Below are positions 8,758 to 16,884 of a stretch of DNA of 46,153 nucleotides, in pieces. The position numbers and the translations under genes were made by a program. The notes beneath the pieces were generated by a model. That model ran no database searches. It saw only the letters and a list, made by a program, of their open reading frames with translations, and had not been told where the DNA came from. Location of the stretch: contig NZ_JBHTBW010000057.1 of the NCBI RefSeq assembly GCF_042665195.1, positions 1-46,153 on the forward strand. Direction: 5' to 3'. The stretch comes from Laceyella putida. Lineage in GTDB: Bacteria > Bacillota > Bacilli > Thermoactinomycetales > Thermoactinomycetaceae. Every line of letters begins with the position of its first letter. Position 1 is the first letter of the stretch.

Positions 8758-8850
8758 CCGTTGAGGCGACCCAATCAGCGGAGGTCTTGTTTACCGTGCT
8801 GAAGGAACTTGTTTGGTTGCAAACGGCCCACCTTCTCATTCGGGTGGGCT
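8758..8850 (+). pseudogene. Remnant of a DMT transporter 3' end plus terminator; direct repeat of 3496-3724
   Basis: Bases 8758-8829 align without gaps to 3496-3567 with three mismatches. They encode VEATQSAEVLFTVLKELVW, where the intact copy has VMMELVW. The sequence then jumps to the DMT terminator region (8830-8850 against 3704-3724), with about 136 bases deleted. It has no start and no upstream gene. It forms the right-hand partner of an imperfect direct repeat around the phosphonate cluster. Confidence 0.8.
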
Positions 8851-8855
8851 GACCG

Positions 8856-8984
8856 ATGATGCGGTGATCGCCCGACCTTGGGAGAGCGCGATCCGTCAGT
8901 GGTTCGGCGCAACCGGGCAAAAGGCGTGGGATGAAAAGATCCCGCCTCACGGAATGGAGCGGGCCAGGGGGATTAAGCTAATTT
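8856..8984 (+). other. Short unrecognised reading frame, possible gene tail
   Basis: Directly after the DMT remnant an open frame gives PWESAIRQWFGATGQKAW and ends at a TGA at 8982. It has no start codon context and I do not recognise it. It may be the 3' end of another gene broken at the same junction, or chance. Confidence 0.2.
8931..8963 (-). terminator. Terminator of the FAD oxidoreductase gene
   Basis: On the minus strand GCCCGC and GGCGGG (around 8941-8963) form a stem followed by ATCTTTTCAT. Confidence 0.6.
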
Positions 8985-10409
8985 GTTGATGATGTCGCGC
9001 GCGATCCAAACCCCGCAGGCGCCGGCCTGAGCCAGGCCGCGCGTAATTCCCGCGCCGTCGCCGCCCAGGTAGAGGCCGGCGATTTCTGACTCAAAGTGTT
9101 CGTTCAATTTCGGTCGGGCGGAGTAGAATTTCGCTTCCACCCCATAGAAGAGGGTGTGTTCGGAAGCGATTCCGGGGGTGACTTTGTCCAGCGCTTCCAC
9201 CATTTCGATTAAACTTTTCATGGTGTTGTAAGGCAGAACAAGTCCCAAGTCGCCGGGAACGGCTTCTTTCAACGTCGGATTGAGGAACCCTTCTTTGATC
9301 CGTTTGGGCGTGGAGCGGCGTCCTTTTTTAATGTCGCCATATTTCTGCACGATCACGCCGCCGTTGGACAATTGGTTGGCCAAGCGGGAGACCTCATGTG
9401 CATATTCTGTCGGCTGGTCGAAAGGTTCATCAAATTGGTGGGAGACCAACAATGCGAAGTTGGTATTGTCGCTGCCCAGTTTGGGGTCTTTGTAAGCGTG
9501 TCCGTTGGCCAACATGATGCCGGAATGGTTTTCGACGACCACATGTCCTGATGGATTGCTGCAAAAGGTGCGCACCTTGGTGCCGACGGAAGTGTTGAAG
9601 ATAAACTTCCCTTCATACAGATGTTCGTTGATCTCTTCCATCACCAAGTTGGATGTCTCCACCCGCACACCCACATCGACTTGGTTGGAGCTCATTTTGA
9701 CGCGGCGTTTTTTGAGGATGTGGCCCAACCAGTGGGAGCCGTCGCGCCCGGGCACGATGACCACTTTATCGGCGAACAGAAGGGTGCCGTCTTTCAGCTC
9801 TACGCCGTTCACATGATGTTTGCCTTCGATTTTTTCGGTCACGAGATCCAACACTTCGGTTTTGTGTCGCATCTCGATTTTGTCTTTCAGGTATTCGTAG
9901 ATGCTGGTCAAAATCATCAAGTTTTGTTCGGTTCCCAAGTGGCGCACTTGCGCGCGCAACAATTTGAGCCCGGCGGAATATGCGCGTTTCTCGATGTCAC
10001 GCACCCGTTCGGTCAAGGGATCGGTGATGGAATCCGTCGCCCCATGTTTGAGATTGATTTCATCCACATACTTGATCAACTCGATGACCGCTTCCGGCTC
10101 AAGGTAATCAGTCATCCAGCCGCCAAATTGGCTGGTGATGTTAAATTTCCCATCAGAGTAAGCCCCCGCGCCACCAAAGCCATTCGTGATGGAACAAGCC
10201 GGCACGCAACCCGCAAAATCCTTTTTTCCGGCTGGTGGGGGACACTTCTGGATTTTTTTCTGTAAAATAGGGCAATTCCGACTATAGATGTCATGGCCTT
10301 TGTCGATTAACAATACTCTGGCTTCCGGTTGTTTTAAAGACAGCTCGTAGCAAGTAAAGATTCCGGCAGGACCCGCACCAACGACAATCACATCGTATTG
10401 GTTGTTCAT
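8973..10409 (-). CDS. FAD-dependent oxidoreductase, COG2509-like
   Basis: A 478-residue flavoprotein. It opens with the Rossmann motif VIVVGAGPAGIFTCYEL and closes with AGLYLGGDGAGITRGLAQAG, the FAD-binding end typical of the uncharacterised COG2509 dehydrogenases. A cysteine-containing stretch near residues 47-72 (NCPILQKKIQKCPPP, then FAGCVPACSI) is notable and could hold a redox or metal site. The substrate is unknown. The start at 10409 is supported by GGAGG eight bases upstream. It is monocistronic, and the 260-base gap above it is AT-rich without a gene. Confidence 0.85.
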   Translation of the reverse strand: MNNQYDVIVVGAGPAGIFTCYELSLKQPEARVLLIDKGHDIYSRNCPILQKKIQKCPPPAGKKDFAGCVPACSITNGFGGAGAYSDGKFNITSQFGGWMTDYLEPEAVIELIKYVDEINLKHGATDSITDPLTERVRDIEKRAYSAGLKLLRAQVRHLGTEQNLMILTSIYEYLKDKIEMRHKTEVLDLVTEKIEGKHHVNGVELKDGTLLFADKVVIVPGRDGSHWLGHILKKRRVKMSSNQVDVGVRVETSNLVMEEINEHLYEGKFIFNTSVGTKVRTFCSNPSGHVVVENHSGIMLANGHAYKDPKLGSDNTNFALLVSHQFDEPFDQPTEYAHEVSRLANQLSNGGVIVQKYGDIKKGRRSTPKRIKEGFLNPTLKEAVPGDLGLVLPYNTMKSLIEMVEALDKVTPGIASEHTLFYGVEAKFYSARPKLNEHFESEIAGLYLGGDGAGITRGLAQAGACGVWIARDIINKLA

Positions 10410-10616
10410 ATGAATTCCTCCGTATCTATAAATATTTATGTCAATGATGATATTTTGTTTTTGTTTTGTTGTTATAAGTTTTACCCAAAACCTTAGTTAC
10501 TATATCAGACTTGAAAGGGGAAATCAATTTTTTTGGATGGGAATGCGACTGTTTTGTGAGGATAATCTATAACGTTTGTAAAAACAACTCCCCTCTGCTG
10601 TTTTCCGATGGGTTGG

Positions 10617-10659
10617 AAAAACCTCTTGAGGCAAACAGTGTCCACTGTCACCCAAGAGG
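10617..10659 (-). terminator. Terminator of melA
   Basis: On the minus strand CCTCTTG and CAAGAGG (10653-10659/10622-10628) enclose an inner ACAGTG/CACTGT hairpin and run into TTTTT. Confidence 0.8.
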
Positions 10660-10671
10660 CGGCAGAAAGCT

Positions 10672-11973
10672 TTAATGGTATTTGGGCAAATAATCACCAT
10701 GCGCTTCGATCAATTCATCACAGAGGGACACGATATCGTCGATCGACAATTCGGCGCTGGTGTGTGGATCGAGCAAGGCCGCTTGGTAGATGTGCTCTTT
10801 CTTTTGCGTGACGGCCGCTTCGATGGTGAGCAGTTGGGTGTTGATATTGGTGCGGTTGAGTGCCGCCAGTTGTTCCGGCAACTCACCCACATAACAGGGG
10901 GTGATGCCGCTCAGGTCAGCCACACAGGGCACTTCGACACAGGCCTTGACGGGCAGATTGCCGATCAAGCCGCCGGTGTTTAACACGTTGCCGCCAAATT
11001 TGAACGGCACGTTGGTTTCCATCGCTTCAATGATGCGGGAGCCATATTCGTGGGAGCGTTGATGGGAGAGTTGCTTGTTGTTGACCAACTCGTCACGCAT
11101 CTTCTCCCAGCCCTCAATTTGCTCCACACAACGGCGCGGGTATTCGTCGAGGGGGATATTGAAACGTTCAATCAGTTCGGGATAGCGGCTCTTGATAAAG
11201 TAGGGATGATATTCCGCGTTGTGTTCGGACGACTCGGTCACATAATAGCCAAAGCGCTTCATCAGCTCGAAGCGAACCATATCGTCATGCTTGGTTTTCT
11301 GTATCGCTTCCACCCGCTTCTTGATTTCGGGATAGAGGTCTTTGCCATCCTTTTTCACTTCAAGCAACCAGGCCATATGATTGATGCCGGCGATCTTCTC
11401 TTCCACCCCCGTGGGGTCCATATCGAGCGACGTCAAGAGATGGTGGGTGCACACCTGCACGCTGTGGCAGAGACCAACCGTTTTTACGTTGGTATAGCGC
11501 AACATCGCCCCTGTCAAAGTGGCCATGGGATTGGTATAGTTTAAAAAGGTGGCATCGGGAGCCACTTCCTCGATATCACGGGCAAAGTCAAACAACACGG
11601 GAATGGTGCGAAGGGAACGGAATATTCCGCCGATTCCGACTGTGTCGGCAATCGTTTGCCTGAGGCCGTATTTCTTGGGGATTTCAAAGTCGATGACGGT
11701 GCTTGGTTTATATCCGCCCACCTGAATCGCGTTGATCACATATTTGGCACCGCGCAAGGCTTCCTTACGGTCATGGTAGGCTTTGATTTTAACGCGGGAG
11801 CTGAGGTTTTCTTTCAAGTTGTTCAACATACTTTCAGATTCTTTCAGCCGCTTCCCATCGATATCGAATAAGGCGAATTCGAAACCATCCACGGCTGGGA
11901 CAAGCATGCAGTCACCCAGAATGTTCTTTGCAAACACCGTGCTTCCAGCGCCTAAAAAGGTGATTTTGGACAC
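10672..11973 (-). CDS. melA: Alpha-galactosidase, glycoside hydrolase family 4
   Basis: A NAD- and metal-dependent GH4 enzyme that hydrolyses alpha-galactosides such as melibiose in the cytoplasm. Visible parts are the NAD fold ITFLGAGSTVFAKNILGD, the IADTVGIGGIFRSLRTIP stretch, YTNPMA, the metal-binding cysteine in VGLCHSVQ (the CHS signature of the MelA subgroup) and IAGINHMAWLLE. The 433-residue length is normal. The GTG start at 11973 has GGGGGAG just upstream. It is divergent from an AraC regulator with a shared 94-115 base control region containing a promoter, a dyad and a cre-like site. No galactoside permease lies beside it, so uptake must be encoded elsewhere. Confidence 0.93.
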   Translation of the reverse strand: MSKITFLGAGSTVFAKNILGDCMLVPAVDGFEFALFDIDGKRLKESESMLNNLKENLSSRVKIKAYHDRKEALRGAKYVINAIQVGGYKPSTVIDFEIPKKYGLRQTIADTVGIGGIFRSLRTIPVLFDFARDIEEVAPDATFLNYTNPMATLTGAMLRYTNVKTVGLCHSVQVCTHHLLTSLDMDPTGVEEKIAGINHMAWLLEVKKDGKDLYPEIKKRVEAIQKTKHDDMVRFELMKRFGYYVTESSEHNAEYHPYFIKSRYPELIERFNIPLDEYPRRCVEQIEGWEKMRDELVNNKQLSHQRSHEYGSRIIEAMETNVPFKFGGNVLNTGGLIGNLPVKACVEVPCVADLSGITPCYVGELPEQLAALNRTNINTQLLTIEAAVTQKKEHIYQAALLDPHTSAELSIDDIVSLCDELIEAHGDYLPKYH

Positions 11974-12028
11974 GGGATCTCCCCCTTGACTGATCGATGT
12001 TGTACTAATCTTTTATCTTGTTAATCTA

Positions 12029-12057
12029 AATGTAAGCGATGAAACCGTTCATCACAA
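12029..12057 (-). promoter_or_regulatory. melA promoter with operator dyad and cre-like site
   Basis: On the minus strand TTGTGA (12057-12052) and TACATT (12034-12029) are 17 bases apart. The spacer contains the inverted repeat GATGAAACCGTTCATC (12038-12053). TGTAAGCGATGAAA (12031-12044) matches the catabolite-response consensus at 13 of 14 positions. The dyad is a candidate site for the divergent AraC protein and the cre-like site for CcpA. Confidence 0.55.
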
Positions 12058-12088
12058 TGGTAATATAGTGTCTTTGGAGGGTAAAATA

Positions 12089-12976
12089 TTGTCCGTATCA
12101 GCGCAGGAAAAGTTCGGTTCCTACGGCTTCCGCTTTCAGGAAGAAACGCAAAGCCACATCGCCAACATTTGGAATATCGGTTGGGAGGAACAGACTTCGC
12201 CCCGCTATGATTGGGATGGGTTAAAACGGGGTGAAACTGGGAAATATGTGTTTCAATACACGTTATCCGGGTATGGCGTGATTGAAGTGGACGGACAGAC
12301 GATCCGGCTGGACAAGAACAAGGCCTTTCTCGTCCCCATCCCCAGCGCGCACCGCTATTACTTGCCTCGGCAGAGCAAACGGTGGGAGCTGATCTTCATT
12401 ACCTTGTATGGTCGGGAAGTGGAGCGCATCTGGCATGCTGTCAGGGAACAGGTGGGCCCGGTCATCCAAGTCGTTCCCGAATCGCCACTCATTCGGTTGC
12501 TGTTCCGGCTTTATCAAGAGACCCGGGAACAGAAAATCACCGATGCGTTTTACGCTTCGGCCAAAGCGTATGAGTTTGCGATGGAGTGTTACCGGTTTGC
12601 CAAAAACCTCACCGGAGAGAAGGGGCCATCGACCAGTGTGTCCAAAGCCATGCATTATATTGAATCTCATTATGCCGATCCGTTAACCCTGGAAGAGATC
12701 GCCCTGGCGGCGGGGGTATCCCGTTTCTATCTCATTAAGCAATTTCGCGATCAACAGCGCACGACCCCGATGCGCTTTGTGACGCGCCTCCGCATCAAAA
12801 AGGCGGTGGAACTCCTGCGCCATACCACCTTGACAGTCAAAGAGATCGCCAATCGGGTCGGCTATGAAGACGCCAATTACTTCAATAAAGTATTTCGCCG
12901 CACCATCGGAATTTCGGCGGGGCAATTCCGGGAAAGCAAGCAGATGTTGCCCATTGATCATGTCGTGATCGAGTGA
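12089..12976 (+). CDS. AraC-family regulator of the melA locus
   Basis: About 295 residues: an N-terminal cupin-like sugar-sensing half (VIEVDGQTIRLDKNKAFLVP) and a C-terminal pair of AraC helix-turn-helix units (ADPLTLEEIALAAGVSRFYL and VKEIANRVGYEDANYFNKVF). The TTG at 12089 is preferred because GGAGG lies eight bases upstream; an in-frame GTG at 12068 precedes that ribosome site. Its divergent position suggests that it activates melA in response to an alpha-galactoside. The effector is inferred, not seen. Confidence 0.88.
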   Translation: MSVSAQEKFGSYGFRFQEETQSHIANIWNIGWEEQTSPRYDWDGLKRGETGKYVFQYTLSGYGVIEVDGQTIRLDKNKAFLVPIPSAHRYYLPRQSKRWELIFITLYGREVERIWHAVREQVGPVIQVVPESPLIRLLFRLYQETREQKITDAFYASAKAYEFAMECYRFAKNLTGEKGPSTSVSKAMHYIESHYADPLTLEEIALAAGVSRFYLIKQFRDQQRTTPMRFVTRLRIKKAVELLRHTTLTVKEIANRVGYEDANYFNKVFRRTIGISAGQFRESKQMLPIDHVVIE

Positions 12977-13161
12977 GGGGGATTCGTTGGAATGGACCCT
13001 AAATGAAAGACCCATATGGGGTACGGACAAAGTGGAAGGAAACGCTTCTCTTTTAGCGAACATGTTGGACTAACCATCTCTGCCCGGGAGATGTTCTTTC
13101 GACTGGCATGGCATGAAATTCATGGAGATTGATTGAGAATGTTGAACAGGGCGGTGAGACG

Positions 13162-15495
13162 ATGTCTATTAGAAAAGAAGAACGGCAAAAAGAGGAAAAA
13201 CGCCTGCGGCATGTGCTGATGGAAATGAACAAAACGATGGCCGGGCTGGAACGGGATCTCTCCGTCCAAGGGGAAGAATTGCGAACATGGCGCGGCGAAT
13301 TCTGGGAAGATGTGACCGTCAACTTGTCTGATGACAAGGAGGCGCTCGAAACGGTGGCGAGCATCACCCAACAAGCGCGGGTGATGTCAGAGCTTGAGCG
13401 GCGTCAGGAACGGGACCGGCGCCGATACCAAACGCTTGCGCGGATGATCAAGTCGCCTTATTTTGGCAGGGTGGACTTCATGGAAGAAGGGGAGACCGAG
13501 GAAGAGCAGATCTATATCGGAATCGCTTCTTTTGTGGAAGAAACGTCGCAAACCCATCTGGTCTATGACTGGCGCGCCCCGATTTCCAGCATGTTTTATG
13601 ATGGGATGCCGGGTGAGGTGGAATATGAGACGCCGATGGGCACAGTTAAGGGGCATATGGGATTGAAACGCCAATATCTCATCAAGAATGGCAAGTTGGT
13701 GTCCGTTTTTGACACCGGAACCGTCATTGGGGATGACATCCTCAAAGAAGTCTTGGGCCACCGCTCTGATACGCAAATGAAAAATATTGTGGCGACGATC
13801 CAAAAAGAGCAGAATCGCATCATCCGCGACGACCGGACCAAGGTGGTGCTGGTGCAAGGGGCCGCGGGAAGCGGCAAAACCTCCGTCGCCCTGCAACGGA
13901 TCGCCTACCTCTTATATAAGCACCGTTCATGGTTATCCCATTCGCAAGTGTTGCTGTTTTCACCCAACCCGATATTTATGAGCTATGTGTCCAATGTCTT
14001 GCCGGAGTTGGGCGAAGAAAACATCAAACAGACCACGTTTCAAGAATATGTGGAACACCGTTTGGGCAAAGCAGTTCATATTGAAGATGCGTTTGACCAG
14101 TTGGAATATGTGCTCACCCGGGAGTCGGGTTCTTCGTTGTCCGCCCGCCTGCACGGAATCGGCTTTAAATCGTCGGCCGACTTCTTTCGCTTGATGCAAG
14201 ACTACAAACACTGGCTTGAACAAGAAGGCATGATTTTCCGCGATCTCCGGCTGAATGACCAAGTGATGATCGCCAGTGAACAGATCAAAGAGCGGTTTTA
14301 CGCCTATGAGCCCAACGTGAAGTTGGCCAATCGCATCCAAATGGTGCGCAAATGGTTACTGGATGAATTGGATCAATTGGCGGAACAACATATCTGGGAA
14401 GATTGGGTGGGAGAGGAAGTCGAATTCCTGGAGAAAGAAGATTACTATCAGGCGTATAAGCCCAGCCTGCGGGGCAAACCGGATGTGGACGAACATGCGA
14501 AGGCGGAGCTGGTGTTAAGAAAGAAGGTGGTGCGCCGCAAGTTTCAGCCTGTGATCAATCAAGTGAAGCAACTCAAGTTCGTCGATGTGAACGGGATTTA
14601 TCAACAATTGTTTGATGAGCCGCTGGTGACCCGACTGTCCACCAAGGTGAACATCCCCGACGCGTGGGGGGAAATCTGCGCTTATACGCGCCAGTTTCTG
14701 CAAAAACGGATCGTGCCCTATGAGGATGTTACACCGCTCTTGTACTTGCAGGAAATGATCCAGGGGGTCCGGCGTTATATGGACATCCGCTATGTGTTGA
14801 TCGATGAGGCGCAAGATTATTCGCCGTTCCAATTGAAAGTGATGCAAGCGATGTTCCCGATGGCCAAAATGACGATCCTGGGGGACTGGAACCAAGCGAT
14901 CATGCCGCACCAAACACGGCAAGCGGAGTTGGAGCAAATCACCTCCCTCTTCCAGGAGGGGGAGATTCAACAATATGAGATGACGCGGAGTTACCGCTCC
15001 ACTTCGCAAATAGTGGAGTTTACCCGTGAGCTCTTAACCGATGCCAAGCCGATCACACCGTTCCACCGCGAAGGTCCGTTGCCGGTGGTGCGGAAGCTGG
15101 CGACCCAAGCGGAGTTGGTTCAACGCCTGCAAGAGGACCTCGCGACCATTCAGGCGGAAGGGTATGAGTCGCTGGCCGTCATCGGCAAAAGCCAACAAGA
15201 ATGCCAGATGGTTTATGAGCAACTGAAAGATCATGTGCCAGTCACCTTGCTCACCAAAAATGACCGGAATCTGGCGTCCGGCGTAGTGATCCTTCCCGTA
15301 TATCTGGCCAAAGGGATTGAGTTTGATGCGGTCGTGATCTACAACTTCTCCCGGGAAAACTATGGGGACGATACCGAACGGAAACGATTGTACACCGCGT
15401 GCACGCGCGCGATGCACCGGCTGTTCCTCTATGCGCTCGGCGAACCCTCGCCGCTGCTTTCGCAAGTGGATCAGCGCAAATATGTATGGATGTAA
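13162..15495 (+). CDS. helD: HelD, UvrD-like RNA polymerase recycling motor
   Basis: A superfamily 1 helicase-like ATPase of about 777 residues that frees stalled RNA polymerase. The N-terminal arm is a charged coiled coil (ERQKEEKRLRHVLMEMN), followed by the YDWRAPISSMFYD block characteristic of HelD. Walker A is GAAGSGKTSVALQRIAYL (about residues 233-250). Walker B is LIDEAQDYSPFQ (about 546). The C-terminal helicase motifs are TRSYRSTSQIVEFTREL and YTACTRAMHRLFLY. ATG 13162 follows GGCGGTGAG; an in-frame TTG at 13129 lacks a ribosome site. It stands alone before a strong terminator. Confidence 0.93.
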   Translation: MSIRKEERQKEEKRLRHVLMEMNKTMAGLERDLSVQGEELRTWRGEFWEDVTVNLSDDKEALETVASITQQARVMSELERRQERDRRRYQTLARMIKSPYFGRVDFMEEGETEEEQIYIGIASFVEETSQTHLVYDWRAPISSMFYDGMPGEVEYETPMGTVKGHMGLKRQYLIKNGKLVSVFDTGTVIGDDILKEVLGHRSDTQMKNIVATIQKEQNRIIRDDRTKVVLVQGAAGSGKTSVALQRIAYLLYKHRSWLSHSQVLLFSPNPIFMSYVSNVLPELGEENIKQTTFQEYVEHRLGKAVHIEDAFDQLEYVLTRESGSSLSARLHGIGFKSSADFFRLMQDYKHWLEQEGMIFRDLRLNDQVMIASEQIKERFYAYEPNVKLANRIQMVRKWLLDELDQLAEQHIWEDWVGEEVEFLEKEDYYQAYKPSLRGKPDVDEHAKAELVLRKKVVRRKFQPVINQVKQLKFVDVNGIYQQLFDEPLVTRLSTKVNIPDAWGEICAYTRQFLQKRIVPYEDVTPLLYLQEMIQGVRRYMDIRYVLIDEAQDYSPFQLKVMQAMFPMAKMTILGDWNQAIMPHQTRQAELEQITSLFQEGEIQQYEMTRSYRSTSQIVEFTRELLTDAKPITPFHREGPLPVVRKLATQAELVQRLQEDLATIQAEGYESLAVIGKSQQECQMVYEQLKDHVPVTLLTKNDRNLASGVVILPVYLAKGIEFDAVVIYNFSRENYGDDTERKRLYTACTRAMHRLFLYALGEPSPLLSQVDQRKYVWM

Positions 15496-15500
15496 GGAAA

Positions 15501-15538
15501 ACAGGAGGGTGGTTACGGTACCATCCTCCTGTTCTTGT
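15501..15538 (+). terminator. Terminator of helD
   Basis: ACAGGAGGGTGGT (15501-15513) pairs with ACCATCCTCCTGT (15520-15532) with one G-T pair, then TCTTGTTG. Confidence 0.8.
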
Positions 15539-15866
15539 TGAGCAGTAGATGGACGGCTGTGTCAAGGGAAGAGAATAAATGAAAAAGATAGGAAATAGGT
15601 GCGATTTTCAAATGATAATCTTCATCAACGTAACAAAATGTGCGTTTTGTAACCTGATTTTCGGTGGGTATGGTGAGTTATAAAATCAGACCTTATTTCA
15701 GATTGGTAAGTGTTAATTTAGGAGTATCTCCTTGCCATTAGTATGTCGAATGTAGGTTAACATAAATAGAGTTTGTTTAGTCAGTTAGATGATGTTGTGT
15801 ATAGAAACTTACGAGAAGGAGATTATCGCGGTTAGATGAGACATGTAAAATATTCAGGAGTAAATG
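15539..15866 (+). other. AT-rich gap without a gene
   Basis: I see no credible gene here. An ACAAAA/TTTTGT hairpin lies near 15630-15650. Base composition drops sharply compared with helD, marking the start of an accessory stretch. Confidence 0.4.
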
Positions 15867-16644
15867 TTACGGTTTGAATTTTAATTTTTCTAAATGGTAA
15901 ATTTGGAAAATGATATGTTCCACAACTTCAAGCATCTGTCTTATTAAGTCAGATTCATGACGCTTTATTTCGTGAGCTGTTTGATTACCTAATTCTTTGA
16001 TTTCAAGCAAAATTTCTTTCTGTTTATTTGTGATAATGCCTAACTGATTTAATTTGTCTATCATCGTATGTAAGTTGTTAGTTATAGGTCTCCCTTGCCG
16101 ATTGGTTTTGACTTGATTATTTTCATCGTATTGATATTTGAGTCCTTGGTCATTGCAAACGGCTTCTAATAACATTCGAACACCTATTCCACAGAGTAGT
16201 TGAAGTTGATGGGAATATGCTGATCCAATTTCAATGAGTAGGTCTCGAATTAATTCTGGTACGGGTTCAAGTGAAATTTTAAAGGGGTATGATTCGTTTA
16301 TTGGGATGTCCTTTTGTATTTGTGTGATAATTTTTCCTTCGTCGACTATAAAACCATCTCTTTCTAATAAATTTATAAACTCTTTTTTGGTGGAGCTTTT
16401 TGTAAAATATTCATTATCCTGCAAAAAGAAGAATAGATTTTCTATAACTCTGATTAGCTTTGATTGGTCTTCATAATTATCAAGATTTAAGCTGTTTACG
16501 TATCTATCAGCTAAACTTCTTCTCTCGGTAGAATATTCCGATTCGTAGAAAACGTCTTCAATGATCTCCTCGCTTTCAAATAAGTCTTTAATATCATGTA
16601 AAACGCAAAAGTGTCCGTTTGCTTATCTTCGGTTTTTTTACCAT
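15867..16644 (-). pseudogene. DUF4145-like / abortive-infection-like protein, frameshifted near its start
   Basis: The C-terminal half resembles DUF4145: GIGVRMLLEAVCNDQGLKY, then LHTMIDKLNQLGIITNKQK and EIKELGNQTAHEI. Family members occur as phage-defence or restriction accessory proteins. The coding frame runs without stops well above residue 1 of a short version, through YVNSLNLDNYEDQSKLIRVI. A good start exists at ATG 16644 (reading MVKKPKISKRTLLR) with CGGAGG eight bases ahead. The two are joined only if one T is removed from the TTTT at 16603-16600. Full length would be about 258 residues. It is either a real frameshift or a sequencing error. AT-rich composition suggests transfer. Confidence 0.6.
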
Positions 16645-16833
16645 TGTGGAAACCTCCGTTTTATCAGTTTAAATATATATGTTAGGGATCTTTGTTTTTT
16701 TTGTTTAGGTTCAATACATGTTTCTCTTTTAGAGTTATCAATAATAGACATTAGATGGTTTTATTGTCTAGAATAAAAACACCCATCACCCGATGACTCG
16801 GAGATAGGCTATTCGAAACAAAGATTTAGATCT

Positions 16834-16884
16834 TTAACTTTCCGGAGGATCTCCAACTTGAAAACGACGAATAGATGAATTCAT
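16834..16884 (-). CDS. 16-codon ORF coupled to the HTH-TPR regulator, candidate peptide gene
   Basis: An ATG at 16884 overlaps the regulator's stop as ATGA and lies nine bases after a perfect GGAGG formed by the regulator's last codons. It encodes MNSSIRRFQVGDPPES and then TAA. RRNPP-type regulators normally have a short peptide gene in exactly this position. This one lacks a secretion signal, so it is either a leaderless peptide, a degenerate propeptide or a chance ORF. Confidence 0.4.
   Translation of the reverse strand: MNSSIRRFQVGDPPES

Noticed and set aside
8678..8950. A 90-codon minus-strand frame over the DMT remnant
   Set aside because: It is the antisense of the repeated transporter segment; a matching antisense frame occurs at the other copy for the same reason.
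9621..10265. A 214-codon plus-strand frame within the FAD oxidoreductase region
   Set aside because: Antisense of a well-supported flavoprotein gene, without a ribosome site.
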